Source: Hyphomicrobiales bacterium
GTDB taxonomy: Bacteria; Pseudomonadota; Alphaproteobacteria; Rhizobiales; Devosiaceae
Direction: 5' to 3'
DNA length: 45,641 nt
Assembly: GCA_015490455.1 (NCBI GenBank)
Contig: WFXU01000053.1
Span: 1 to 45,641 of the forward strand
The notes beneath the pieces were generated by a model. The model saw nothing but the letters and a program-made list of their open reading frames with translations, did not search any database and was not told the DNA's origin. This document shows, in pieces, positions 6,461 through 16,572 of this stretch. Each line of letters opens with the position of its first letter. Within the stretch, counting starts at the first letter, position 1. The translations under genes and the position numbers were made by a program.

Positions 6461-8220
6461 ATTTGCCTATTTTTTATTTTATTCTTAGCGTTCTTAGCGC
6501 GGTTAAGTTTTATGGTAAATATTGCGCCCTTTTGTGGGTGATTTTTGGCCAATAATGAACCTCCAAAATCTTTAATAATATTATATGATATTGAAAGCCC
6601 CAAACCTAATCCTTTGCCCACTTCTTTAGTTGTAAAAAATGGATCAAAAATTTCATCTATATTTTTTATGCCCGGACCAAAATCACGAATATGTAGTAAA
6701 ACTGAATTTTTTTCTAAGGTTAGAGAAAGTTCAATTTTTGCTATTTTCTGTTCTTTCATAGCATCAAGTGCATTGGCGATTAAATTTACAATAACTTGCT
6801 GCAATCTGACATTACCGGCCAGCACATAAATTTCTTCATCTGGAATTTTAGCGATAATTTTTGCCCCCTCCTCATTTATGCGCGCCTTCATAACTTCATT
6901 TGCGTCCTTTATCACCTGATTAAGTGAAATGGCGCCAAAATTTGGATTGGGTTTACGGGCAAAATTGCGTAAAATTTTTGAAATTTCACCCATTCTATCT
7001 ACCAGTTCGCTAATACGCGAAACATTCTCTTTAGCTTCTTTAATTCTATTTAATTGTAAATATTTAAGCGCATTTTGTGCATAAGTTTTGGTTGCGGATA
7101 GGGGCTGATTATATTCGTGCGAGAGAGAAGCGGACATTTGTCCAAGAGCGGCTAATTTACCGGTTTGAATAAGCTCATTTTGTGTTTTTCTTAATTGTTG
7201 CTCGGCTAATTTTCTTTCCTCTACTTCGCGCGCCAGAGCAATATTTGATTTTGTCAATTCACGAGTTCTTTCCCTCACAATCCTTTCAAGTCGCAAAGAA
7301 GTAGCTCTTTCATTGCGCGCTTTTTGCGTCATTTCTAACTGCCTGTTAAATAACATTTGCACAATAAAACCAAGCAATAAAAGCAAAAAACCGCTAAAAA
7401 TAGCCCAATAAATTTGCGCAAATTTAACCGGGATTGCATTTGCAAGAGCGTGTAACTCCCAACCACTAATTGGTAAGGATTTCATATAGCCGATATATTG
7501 ATTATATTGATCATCAATTTTTACTTTAATATATGCTCCGCTTTTTTCACTTATTTGCGCTAATTTTTTAAGGCGAAAATCGGCAATATTTGACATTATG
7601 ATAGTGTCATTTTTATCAACCGCCATAATTGGCATTTCGGTTAGCGACCAATTTATTTCAATTTCATCCAGACTGACATAAACAGCAACAATGCCTACAA
7701 ATTTATTATTTTTTCTAACTGCGCTGGCAAAACTATAAGCGCGCTGATTTTGTGGTAAAATATTTACCTGCCGCCCTAATCTACCCTGTAAAGCTGCAAC
7801 CATCATTGGGGATTTAATGTCAATTTTTTCTGTCATTTGCCTTAGACCAGAGGCAAAAATTTGCCCATCCGGCTTGATAAAAACAATATTAAGCGCCCCT
7901 GAAAGGGCTGCTGATCTGGCGGCTATTCGTTTGGCTATATTAGCTGCTTCTTTTTCATTTTTTGCAAAAAATAATTCGGCAATATCATCTCTTCCAGCTA
8001 AAGTTGCACTTAAAAGACGATATTTATCTAATTGACCTGTAAGTATTTCAGATTGAATAAAAACTATTTCACGAGCCTTTGTCGTTAAATCCTGCTTAAC
8101 AATTTTACCTGCAAATTGAGAGCTAAACCAAGCGCCCGCCAGCGCTAGCAAAATAGTAATTACTAAATTTGCTAGGCTCTTCTTGCGGTATTTTTCAATT
8201 ATTTGCGTGCCGCTAACCAT
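6451..8220 (-). CDS. DctB-like membrane sensor histidine kinase
   Basis: This 589-residue kinase has a first transmembrane helix (about 19-36), a periplasmic sensing region of roughly 230 residues that looks like a double Cache/PDC domain, and a second helix (about 270-290). A coiled-coil linker leads to the HisKA domain with phospho-acceptor His368 in SHEYNQPL. The ATPase domain carries an N-box (NLIANALDAM), DFGPGI, and FTTKEVGKGLGLGLS. The layout matches DctB. The ATG at 8220 is divergent from pgm. It is co-transcribed with its regulator through a 10-nt overlap. The ligand is unknown: DctB senses C4-dicarboxylates, but no transporter accompanies this pair, and the cytochrome operon next door suggests another cue is possible. 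Confidence 0.88.
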   Translation of the reverse strand: MVSGTQIIEKYRKKSLANLVITILLALAGAWFSSQFAGKIVKQDLTTKAREIVFIQSEILTGQLDKYRLLSATLAGRDDIAELFFAKNEKEAANIAKRIAARSAALSGALNIVFIKPDGQIFASGLRQMTEKIDIKSPMMVAALQGRLGRQVNILPQNQRAYSFASAVRKNNKFVGIVAVYVSLDEIEINWSLTEMPIMAVDKNDTIIMSNIADFRLKKLAQISEKSGAYIKVKIDDQYNQYIGYMKSLPISGWELHALANAIPVKFAQIYWAIFSGFLLLLLGFIVQMLFNRQLEMTQKARNERATSLRLERIVRERTRELTKSNIALAREVEERKLAEQQLRKTQNELIQTGKLAALGQMSASLSHEYNQPLSATKTYAQNALKYLQLNRIKEAKENVSRISELVDRMGEISKILRNFARKPNPNFGAISLNQVIKDANEVMKARINEEGAKIIAKIPDEEIYVLAGNVRLQQVIVNLIANALDAMKEQKIAKIELSLTLEKNSVLLHIRDFGPGIKNIDEIFDPFFTTKEVGKGLGLGLSISYNIIKDFGGSLLAKNHPQKGAIFTIKLNRAKNAKNKIKNRQICK

Positions 8221-8304
8221 TTAATTCCAAATTTTGTTTATTCATGTAAATTTATATTATTCAATGATAGATATATAGGGTCAGAACAATTTTGGAAATT
8301 AAAT

Positions 8305-9927
8305 ATGAAAATTAATACTAAGCCTTTTTTAGATCAGAAGCCTGGAACTAATGGTTTACGCAAAAAAAGCAAAATTTTTATGCAAAAAAATTATTTAGAG
8401 AATTATTTGCAATCTATTTTTGATTCTATTGGCAAAAAACAAGGAGAAACTATTATTATTGGCGGCGATGGGCGCTTTTTTAATGAAAAAGCGATTAATA
8501 TTGCCATAAAAATGGCAATTGCCAATGGTTTTAGTAAAATTCTTGTTGCACAAAATGGCTTACTTTCCACCCCTGCTGCCTCTAATCTGATAAGGATTAA
8601 GGGAGCAAAGGGTGGTTTGATTTTTTCGGCTTCTCATAATGTTGGCGGGAAAAATGGTGATTTTGGGGTCAAATATAATATTGCAAATGGCGGCCCTGCG
8701 CCGGAAATATTAACAGATAAAATATTTTTACGCACAAGGGAAATAGATAGATATTTTATTGCTGATTGCGCTGATTTTGATTTGCAAAATTTGCGTAAAA
8801 TTCAATTATCGGAAGTTGAAATTGAAATTATTGATTCAATAAGGGATTATGCCCTTTTGATGGAAAAATTATTTGATTTCAACAAAATAGCAAAATTTTT
8901 TGCTAATGGGTTTAATATGTGTTTTGACGCTATGAATGCGGTAAATGGCCCTTATGCAAAATATATATTGGAAGAAATGGTTGGTGCAAAAAAAAACACG
9001 GTTAAAAATGCCATTCCCTTAGAAGATTTCGGCGGATTGCATCCTGACCCCAATTTAATATATGCAAAAGAGCTCTATGATTTAATGATGGCTGAAAATG
9101 CCCCCGATTTTGGCGCAGCAACCGATGGTGATGGCGACAGAAACCTGATAATTGGCAAAAATTGTTTCGTTACCCCGCCCGACAGTTTGGCTATTTTAGC
9201 AGCTAATCTTCATTTAATAAAAGGATATAAAGCGGGCATAAGGGGAATAGCGCGCTCAATGCCTACCTCTATGGCTGCGGATAGGGTGGCAGAATTTCTT
9301 GGAGTTGAAATTTATGAAACACCAACGGGGTGGAAATTTTTTGGTAATTTATTAGATGGAGGAAAAATTTCTATTTGCGGGGAAGAAAGTTTTGGCACCG
9401 GCTCTGATCATGTGCGCGAAAAAGATGGGCTTTGGGCAGTTTTAGCCTGGCTTAATATATTGGCGGTCAAAAGGCAAAGCGTAAAAGAAATTGTCACGGA
9501 ACATTGGCAAAAATTTGGGCGTAATTATTATACTCGTCACGATTATGAAGAAATTGCCAAAGACAAAGCCGAGAAATTGATAGAAAATTTAGAAAAAAAA
9601 CTAAATTCCCTAAAGGGGCAGCAATTTGCTGGTTTAGAAGTAGCTTTGGCGGATAATTTTGCTTATCAGGATCCTATTGATGGCTCTATAAGTGAAAATC
9701 AGGGTTTTAGAATTTTATTTGCAAATGGTGCAAGGATAATTGTTAGAAAAAGCGGCACCGGAACTATTGGCGCAACTATCAGAATTTATATTGAACATTA
9801 TGAGCCCCCAACGGGAAAATTATTTCTAAATACGCAATATGTATTAGAAAAAATGATAAATATTGCCAAAGAAATAGTAGAAATTGAAAAAATTACCGAC
9901 CGAAAAGCACCAGACATTATTACTTAA
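8305..9927 (+). CDS. pgm: Alpha-D-glucose phosphate-specific phosphoglucomutase
   Basis: This protein interconverts glucose 1-phosphate and glucose 6-phosphate, linking glycolysis to sugar-nucleotide and polysaccharide synthesis. It is 540 residues from ATG at 8305, the usual length of the family, and begins MKINTKPFLDQKPGTNGLR as other members do. An in-frame start at 8203 would add 34 residues without family support. Active-site serine lies in FSASHNVGG, where Val replaces the usual Pro of TASHNPGG. The Mg-binding loop is DGDGDR, the sugar-binding loop GEESFGTGSDH, and the phosphate-binding end RKSGTGTIGATIR. Relatives often have glycogen genes upstream; here the gene stands alone, divergent from the kinase gene and followed by rnpB. 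Confidence 0.95.
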   Translation: MKINTKPFLDQKPGTNGLRKKSKIFMQKNYLENYLQSIFDSIGKKQGETIIIGGDGRFFNEKAINIAIKMAIANGFSKILVAQNGLLSTPAASNLIRIKGAKGGLIFSASHNVGGKNGDFGVKYNIANGGPAPEILTDKIFLRTREIDRYFIADCADFDLQNLRKIQLSEVEIEIIDSIRDYALLMEKLFDFNKIAKFFANGFNMCFDAMNAVNGPYAKYILEEMVGAKKNTVKNAIPLEDFGGLHPDPNLIYAKELYDLMMAENAPDFGAATDGDGDRNLIIGKNCFVTPPDSLAILAANLHLIKGYKAGIRGIARSMPTSMAADRVAEFLGVEIYETPTGWKFFGNLLDGGKISICGEESFGTGSDHVREKDGLWAVLAWLNILAVKRQSVKEIVTEHWQKFGRNYYTRHDYEEIAKDKAEKLIENLEKKLNSLKGQQFAGLEVALADNFAYQDPIDGSISENQGFRILFANGARIIVRKSGTGTIGATIRIYIEHYEPPTGKLFLNTQYVLEKMINIAKEIVEIEKITDRKAPDIIT

Positions 9928-9998
9928 TCAACCCCTAAAATATATTTATATTAAATTGGCTATTTATGCTTGTAAGATTTAATCATAATATTTACATA

Positions 9999-10403
<405 letters not shown>

Positions 10404-10497
10404 AAAGCAAAAAATTAGCTAATCGGTTTTGCTAAACAAAATATTAAGCCTGTTTGGTGCAAACTAGCCGGAAAGTGAAATATTTGAAAATAAATTA

Positions 10498-11472
10498 ATG
10501 AGCATAAATCAACCCCATATACCGGTTTTACTTAATGAAGTAATAGAGGTATTAGAGCCGGTTAGTGGAAAATTAATTATTGATGGCACATTTGGTGCGG
10601 GGGGCTATTCGCGTAAATTTTTAGAACGCGGTGCTAAAGTAATAGCTTTTGATCAAGATCCAAATATTGTTCCTACAGCAAATCTGTTGAAAAAAGAATG
10701 GGGTAGGGCATTTGAATTTTTCCATGATAAATTTTCTAATATTTCAAGATTAGAGGGAGAAAAAATAGATGCTATAGTGCTAGATATTGGAGTTAGTTCA
10801 ATTCAGCTTGATGAGGCAAAACGTGGATTTTCATTTATGCGTGATGGACCACTTGACATGCGAATGAGCGCTAAGGGGCAAACTGCGGCGCAATTGATAA
10901 ATAATATTGATGAAAAACGGCTTGCGGATATTTTATTCGCTTATGGGGAAGAGAAAAAAAGCAAAAAAATAGCCAAAGCCATAATAAAGGCAAGAAAAGA
11001 AAAACCTATTTTAAGAACCAAACAATTAGCGGACATAATAGAGCAAACCATAGGGAGGAGGAAAAATAAAAATATTCATCCGGCAACAAAGAGTTTTCAG
11101 GCTATAAGAATAGCTGTAAATTATGAATTTGATGAATTAATTGCCGGATTATTTGCCGCTGAAAAAATATTGCCAGCGGGGGGCATATTGGCTGTAATTA
11201 GTTTTCATTCGCTTGAAGATAGAATTGTAAAGAAATTTTTCGCGTCTGGTGCAAAGAAAAAGCCAATTTCAAGACATTTACCCCCCAGCGAAGAAAACCC
11301 GCCAGTTTGGCATAAGCTAACCAAGCCAATAAAGGTCAGTGAAGAAGAACTTATTGCTAATCCTAGATCGCGCTCAGCAAAATTAAGATTTGCCACCCGC
11401 ACCAAAGCCAAAGCGCGCGCACCATTTTTAGCAGGTCTTGGTGTTCCGCTCTCAAGGGGGAAGGAAGAATGA
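10498..11472 (+). CDS. rsmH: 16S rRNA m4C1402 methyltransferase RsmH (MraW)
   Basis: This SAM-dependent enzyme N4-methylates C1402 of 16S rRNA in the P site. It is 324 residues long, normal for the family. It begins with the typical HIPVLLNEV, then the SAM-binding DGTFGAGGYSR, later AIVLDIGVSS, then FSFMRDGPLDMRM, and near the C terminus the FHSLEDRIVK and NPRSRSAKLR motifs. It opens the dcw cluster. The stop overlaps the ftsL start by 4 nt (ATGA), indicating translational coupling. mraZ, which normally precedes it, does not fit in the 94 nt between rnpB and this start. Confidence 0.97.
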   Translation: MSINQPHIPVLLNEVIEVLEPVSGKLIIDGTFGAGGYSRKFLERGAKVIAFDQDPNIVPTANLLKKEWGRAFEFFHDKFSNISRLEGEKIDAIVLDIGVSSIQLDEAKRGFSFMRDGPLDMRMSAKGQTAAQLINNIDEKRLADILFAYGEEKKSKKIAKAIIKARKEKPILRTKQLADIIEQTIGRRKNKNIHPATKSFQAIRIAVNYEFDELIAGLFAAEKILPAGGILAVISFHSLEDRIVKKFFASGAKKKPISRHLPPSEENPPVWHKLTKPIKVSEEELIANPRSRSAKLRFATRTKAKARAPFLAGLGVPLSRGKEE

Positions 11473-11852
11473 TAAGGTGGCTTAATATTATTTTATTTAT
11501 ATTGGCTATATCATCTCTGATTGGAGTATATTACATTAAATATCAAACCATTGAAAAGGCCGAACAAAAAATTGCCCTTGAACAAAAGATAAAAGAACAA
11601 AAAAATGAACTCTCCCTATTAAGGGCTGACTGGGCTTTTCTTAATCAGCCTGCCTATATTGAACCAATAATTATCCGCCATCAGGAAAAATTGGCGCTAA
11701 GACCGGTTGAGCAAGAACAATTTATTAGATTTTCAGATTTAGCTGATAGGGAAATTAGCGAAGCTGAGAGACAGGCTTTATCAGATTTATTTGAATCACT
11801 TGATAAGGGTGTAGATCCAATTGGCTCATTAATTGAGGAATTAGCGCAGTGA
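11469..11852 (+). CDS. ftsL: Cell-division protein FtsL
   Basis: This 127-residue bitopic protein has a short cytoplasmic start, one transmembrane helix (about 4-23) and a periplasmic coiled coil (about 28-60). The LRADWAFLNQPAYIEPI stretch is typical of alphaproteobacterial FtsL. FtsL forms the FtsQLB complex that activates FtsWI septal synthesis. Sequence conservation of FtsL is low, so position between rsmH and ftsI is strong supporting evidence. The start overlaps rsmH by 4 nt and the stop overlaps the GTG of ftsI. Confidence 0.9.
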   Translation: MIRWLNIILFILAISSLIGVYYIKYQTIEKAEQKIALEQKIKEQKNELSLLRADWAFLNQPAYIEPIIIRHQEKLALRPVEQEQFIRFSDLADREISEAERQALSDLFESLDKGVDPIGSLIEELAQ

Positions 11853-13618
11853 ATTTTGGATTAGTTGAAAATATCGGGGCAAAAAATTTAGATATTATCA
11901 ATATTGATGGCACAAAAAAAACGCGCGCCAAACTAACCAGCCGTCGCATTAAGTTGGTTATACTATTCATAATATTAATATTTTTACTAATATTTTCTCG
12001 GCTCATATTTTTGGGAATGGCAAATAATGAAAAAAATATTATGGGCTCTGCTCGTGATTTAACTACAGCATCAAGACCAGATCTAAATGATAGAAATGGA
12101 ATGAAAATTGCCCTTGATATTACTGTTCCTTCTTTATATGCCGAGCCAAGAAATATAATTAATATTGACGAAGCGGTAGAAAAATTAAGCAAAGAGCTGC
12201 CAGATATTGATAAGGAGTGGTTGCGCAACCGTCTGAGTGGTGAGAAGGCTTTTGCTTGGATTGCACGTGAATTAACGACAAAACAGCAAAAAAGAATATT
12301 TCGTCTTGGCATACCAGGAATTGATTTTCGCTCAGAAAGTAAACGTTTTTATCCTAGTTCGGTTGAAGTTGCCCATCTGGTGGGGGCGGTAAATCGGGAT
12401 AATCAGGGAATTGCGGGATTTGAAAGATTTATTGACGAAAAGGAAATAGCGATTTTACAGGAAATTGGTTTGGCGCGTGGGCGCGAATTAGAGCCGGTTA
12501 ATATGTCAGTTGATTTACGTGTGCAACATATAATGCATAATGAGCTTAGCGATGCTATGGTGCGCTATCAGGCAATTGCCGCCGCTGGTGTTTTAATGGA
12601 TGTAAGAAGCGGAGAAATTTTAGCCCTTGTTTCTTTACCTGATTTTGACCCAAATAAGCCTGCAAGCGCGCTTGAGCCATATAATGGGGTAAAGGGGGCT
12701 AGAATAAATAGAATTACCGCTGGTAAATTTGAACTTGGTTCAACTTTTAAGACAATAAGTTTTGCAGGGGCTCTTGATAGCGGGGCGGTAAAAATAACCG
12801 ATAAATTTGACGCGACAAATCCGATAGGTTTTGGCCGTTTTACCATTGGAGATTATCGCGGCAAAAAACGCGTTCTTAGTGTGCCGGAAATTTTCAAATA
12901 TTCTTCCAATATTGGCACAATAAAAATGATGCAAACTATGGGTAAGGAAAATTATCGTTCCTTTTTGACCAAATTAGGCTTTGACGATCCCTTACCTATT
13001 CAATTGCCTGAGACAACGCGTTCTTCAATCCCTGAAAAATTTTCAGATGTGGGAGCTGCCACCGCTTCATTTGGACATGGCCTATCAGTTACTCCCATGC
13101 ATATGGTCGCAGCAATTGGAGCGATTGTTAATGGTGGCTATTATGTGCCGCCAACTCTTTATAAACGCTCAGTAGGTGAAGCTGCAAGACTTTATAGGCG
13201 GGTTATTTCTGCCGATACGAGCGCTAAAATGCGCTATTTATTACGTCTGAATGCGCTGGAAGGTTCGGGGAGAAAGGCGAATAAAATTGCTGATGGTTAC
13301 CGTTTCGGGGGTAAAACCGGAACCGCCGAAAAAGTCGTAGATGGGCGTTATGATTCGGAAAAAACTTTTGCCGCCTTTGTTTCCGCCTTTCCGCTGGATG
13401 AGCCAAAATATGCAATGATTATAATTATTGATGAGCCGCAAAAAGAAAATGAAATGAGCGGCACTACCGCCGGATGGAATGCCGGAATGGTTTCGGGGCG
13501 TATTGTTAAACGTGTCGCTCCAATGCTAGGAATATTACCATCTTTTGATAAAAATTTAGATTCGGAGTTAATTCCAGCCGAACTAAAGGAAATAGATAAT
13601 AATTTAGAAAATATTTGA
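11849..13618 (+). CDS. ftsI: Septal peptidoglycan transpeptidase FtsI (PBP3)
   Basis: This class B penicillin-binding protein cross-links septal peptidoglycan with FtsW. It has 589 residues: a cytoplasmic N terminus, one transmembrane helix (about 33-53), a PBP dimer domain, and the transpeptidase domain with the nucleophile Ser298 in STFK, SSN near residue 352 and the KTG triad at Lys489 (GGKTGTAEK). The GTG start at 11849 overlaps the ftsL stop, consistent with coupling. A GAGGGGGA ribosome-binding site for murE covers its stop codon. Confidence 0.96.
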   Translation: MNFGLVENIGAKNLDIINIDGTKKTRAKLTSRRIKLVILFIILIFLLIFSRLIFLGMANNEKNIMGSARDLTTASRPDLNDRNGMKIALDITVPSLYAEPRNIINIDEAVEKLSKELPDIDKEWLRNRLSGEKAFAWIARELTTKQQKRIFRLGIPGIDFRSESKRFYPSSVEVAHLVGAVNRDNQGIAGFERFIDEKEIAILQEIGLARGRELEPVNMSVDLRVQHIMHNELSDAMVRYQAIAAAGVLMDVRSGEILALVSLPDFDPNKPASALEPYNGVKGARINRITAGKFELGSTFKTISFAGALDSGAVKITDKFDATNPIGFGRFTIGDYRGKKRVLSVPEIFKYSSNIGTIKMMQTMGKENYRSFLTKLGFDDPLPIQLPETTRSSIPEKFSDVGAATASFGHGLSVTPMHMVAAIGAIVNGGYYVPPTLYKRSVGEAARLYRRVISADTSAKMRYLLRLNALEGSGRKANKIADGYRFGGKTGTAEKVVDGRYDSEKTFAAFVSAFPLDEPKYAMIIIIDEPQKENEMSGTTAGWNAGMVSGRIVKRVAPMLGILPSFDKNLDSELIPAELKEIDNNLENI

Positions 13619-13628
13619 GGGGGAAATT

Positions 13629-15074
13629 TTGCCTTTTTTATTACCAGAATTGCTTAAAGGTTTCGTTGATCCAAATATTACCGAAGCTATTACTGTAAGT
13701 GGGGTGCAGGCCGATAGTAGATTAGTGCGAGGTGGGGATGCGTTTTTTGCGCTGCCGGGAACAAGGGTGCATGGGGATATATATGCTAAGGCGGCGATAG
13801 AAAATGGTGCTGTGGCTATTGTTAGCGATAGGGAATTAGTGCCTGCTCCAGATGTCAGTATTATAATTGTTGACGATGTCAGAAAGGCTTATGCGCAGGC
13901 GGCCAGTAAAAGCGCGGGTGAGCAGCCTCAAAATATTGTTGGCGTTACCGGAACAAGTGGAAAAACCTCCATTGTTTCTTTTGTGCAGCAAATTTGGAAT
14001 GCTTGCGGTATTAAGGGAGCCTCTATTGGCACTCTTGGAATAAATGTGGGTGATAGGAACTTGCCCGGTGAATTAACTACGCCCGATCCGCTTTCACTAC
14101 ATAAAAGCATGGCGCAATTAAAATCATCCGGAATAGATCATATAGCACTTGAGGCATCTTCACATGGTTTAGACCAAAGGCGGCTTGATGGTATTAAATT
14201 TAAGGTTGTAGCTTTTAGCAATCTTAGCCGTGATCATTTGGATTATCATGAAACAGAAGATGAATATAGAGAAGCAAAATTACGATTATTTCGTGATTTA
14301 TTAGCCGATGATGGTTATGCGGTGGTAAATTGTGATGATCCTGAACATATGCCCTTTATGTTTGCCGCTCTCGATAGGCAGGCAACCTTATTAACCGTTG
14401 GCAGGGAGGGCGCATTTTTTGAAATTTCAAAAGTAGAGCCAGAAGGTTTTGCCCAACGCGTAACTGGCAGAATGGTAGGGGAGCCAGCTGACTTTTTATT
14501 GCCATTAGTTGGGCGTTTCCAGGTTGATAATGCCGTTATGGCTATTTCTATTGCTACACAAACGGGAGCTGACCCACAAAAGGCGCTTAAAGCCTTAAAT
14601 TTTCTTAAAGGAGCAAAGGGAAGGTTAGAACATGTCGCAACCTATAGGGGGGGAGCTATTTTTGTGGATTATGCCCATAAGCCAGGAGCGCTTGAGGCAG
14701 CATTAACAGCATTACGTCCATATGCTAAAAGGAAACTTATCGTGCTTTTTGGCTGCGGAGGAGATAGAGATCAGGGTAAACGGAAATTAATGGGTGAAAT
14801 TGCCACTAAATTAGCAGATGAAATTATTATAACCGATGATAATCCGCGCACCGAAAATGCTACTGAAATAAGGAGGGAAATTTTATCGGCTGCCCCCAAT
14901 GGTAAAGAAATTGCCGGGCGAAAAGAAGCCATAAAAAACGCAATTTTTTCTCTTAGCGATGGTGATTTATTGCTAATTGCCGGCAAAGGTCATGAAGAAT
15001 ATCAAATAATAGGTGAAGAAAAAATTCCCTTTTCAGATCAAAAAACTATTTTAGAGATAATAAAAAAACAATAA
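13629..15074 (+). CDS. murE: UDP-MurNAc-L-Ala-D-Glu:meso-diaminopimelate ligase MurE
   Basis: This cytoplasmic ligase adds the third residue of the peptidoglycan stem peptide. It has 481 residues, with ATP-binding GVTGTSGKTS near residue 105 and the DNPR motif (404-407) diagnostic for meso-diaminopimelate rather than lysine. The start is TTG at 13629, supported by a strong GAGGGGGA ribosome-binding site 5 nt upstream. It overlaps murF by one base. The substrate of MurE is made by MurD, whose gene is missing from this cluster, so MurD must be encoded elsewhere. Confidence 0.96.
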   Translation: MPFLLPELLKGFVDPNITEAITVSGVQADSRLVRGGDAFFALPGTRVHGDIYAKAAIENGAVAIVSDRELVPAPDVSIIIVDDVRKAYAQAASKSAGEQPQNIVGVTGTSGKTSIVSFVQQIWNACGIKGASIGTLGINVGDRNLPGELTTPDPLSLHKSMAQLKSSGIDHIALEASSHGLDQRRLDGIKFKVVAFSNLSRDHLDYHETEDEYREAKLRLFRDLLADDGYAVVNCDDPEHMPFMFAALDRQATLLTVGREGAFFEISKVEPEGFAQRVTGRMVGEPADFLLPLVGRFQVDNAVMAISIATQTGADPQKALKALNFLKGAKGRLEHVATYRGGAIFVDYAHKPGALEAALTALRPYAKRKLIVLFGCGGDRDQGKRKLMGEIATKLADEIIITDDNPRTENATEIRREILSAAPNGKEIAGRKEAIKNAIFSLSDGDLLLIAGKGHEEYQIIGEEKIPFSDQKTILEIIKKQ

Positions 15075-16507
15075 TGTGTGCTCTTTACCATATTGATGAA
15101 ATTATTAGCGCTACGGGTGGGCAGGCTAGAAATATTTGTAATTTTACTATTGATTCTATCTCAATGGATTCGCGTAATATAGGCAAAAATGCACTCTTTG
15201 TTGCGATAAAGGGAAGGCGTTTTGATGGGCATGATTTTGTCAAAAGCGCAATAGAAAGTGGAGCAAATGCTGCTCTCATTGGCGAAAAATTTGCCAATAA
15301 ATTTGATTCATTACCGCTTATTATTGTTCCTGACCCTTTAAGGGGATTAGAAAATATTGCCCATTATGCCAGAAACAGATCTAAAGCTAAAATTATTGCG
15401 GTAACAGGAAGTGCTGGTAAAACTTCAAGCAAAGAAATAATTAAATCTGTGTTGAGTAATTTTGCTCTAACTCATGCCTCAATAAAGAGTTATAATAATC
15501 ATTGGGGCGTGCCTTTAATGCTATCTTCTCTGGATAAAAGGGCTAAATATGCCATTTTTGAATTAGGTATGAATAATGCTGGCGAAATATCTACATTAAG
15601 TAAATTAGTAAGGCCGGATATAGCCTTAATTACTAATATTGCTCCCGCCCATTTGGAGCAATTGGGCAGTTTGGAAAATATTGCTCTGGCAAAATCTGAA
15701 ATATTTACAGGATTAAAAAAATCGGGCTTAGCAATTATAAATATAGATAATAATCAGGCCAATATTTTGTTGCAAGAAGCAAAAAAGGCAAAAATTAGTG
15801 AAATAATTACCTATGGCTTTGCGGATAATGCGCATGTGCGAATTACAAATATTGTCACTAATAGTGACAATATGAGCGCAGATATTATATTTCCCGATAA
15901 GCAGGTAAAATTAACTATTGCTAATTTTGGCCAGCATAGAATAGTTAATGGCTGCGCTGCTCTCATAATAGCGCATAATTTGGGGTTAGATATTGAAAAA
16001 TCTTTACAAATAATTGCCAAACAACAGCCGCATAAGGGCAGGGGAGAGATGATTTCGCTAAAGCGGGATGGAAAGGAATTATTGCTAATTGATGATTCAT
16101 ATAATGCTAATCCGCTTTCTATGCGCGCTTCATTAGAAGTGTTTGCTAATTTAGCAAAAAATAATGGCAAAAAAATTCTAGTGCTAGGCGATATGCTTGA
16201 ATTAGGTAAAAATGCGAAGCGCTTTCATAAAGAACTTAAACCATTCATTCTTAAGACAAAACCCGACATTGTATTTTTGATTGGTGAACATATGCGCTCT
16301 TTGGCTAAGCTATTTGAGGCAGATGAAAGCGATATTTTAGTCAAATATGACAAAAAAATAGAAAATATTGATGATGAGATTATAAATAAACTTGATTTTG
16401 GCGATATGATTATGGTGAAAGGGTCTCTGGGAACAAGGTTAGGAACAATAGTTGCCAGAATTAAGACTGAATTTGCCTCCCTTCAGGAAGAAACCGGGAA
16501 TAGATGA
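15074..16507 (+). CDS. murF: UDP-MurNAc-tripeptide:D-Ala-D-Ala ligase MurF
   Basis: This 477-residue Mur ligase completes the UDP-MurNAc-pentapeptide. It shows the ATP-binding VTGSAGKTSSKE near residue 115, the FELGMNNAGEI block, and DDSYNANP near residue 340, all typical of MurF. The ATG overlaps the last base of the murE stop. A 65-nt gap without a gene follows before mraY. It uses D-Ala-D-Ala from the ddlB product encoded downstream. Confidence 0.96.
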   Translation: MCALYHIDEIISATGGQARNICNFTIDSISMDSRNIGKNALFVAIKGRRFDGHDFVKSAIESGANAALIGEKFANKFDSLPLIIVPDPLRGLENIAHYARNRSKAKIIAVTGSAGKTSSKEIIKSVLSNFALTHASIKSYNNHWGVPLMLSSLDKRAKYAIFELGMNNAGEISTLSKLVRPDIALITNIAPAHLEQLGSLENIALAKSEIFTGLKKSGLAIINIDNNQANILLQEAKKAKISEIITYGFADNAHVRITNIVTNSDNMSADIIFPDKQVKLTIANFGQHRIVNGCAALIIAHNLGLDIEKSLQIIAKQQPHKGRGEMISLKRDGKELLLIDDSYNANPLSMRASLEVFANLAKNNGKKILVLGDMLELGKNAKRFHKELKPFILKTKPDIVFLIGEHMRSLAKLFEADESDILVKYDKKIENIDDEIINKLDFGDMIMVKGSLGTRLGTIVARIKTEFASLQEETGNR

Positions 16508-16572
16508 TATATGGCAGTATGAAGGCTAATAGATAGGTAATATTGGGACGGGTCAGAAAGCGAAGGTTATAA

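Noticed and set aside
8203..8304. Longer N terminus for phosphoglucomutase from 8203
   Set aside because: It overlaps the divergent kinase start, adds 34 residues with no family match, and the family-typical start MKINTKPFLDQKPG is at 8305.
13928..14110. Many reverse-strand open frames within the dcw genes
   Set aside because: They are shadows of strongly conserved forward genes and show no family motifs or ribosome-binding sites.
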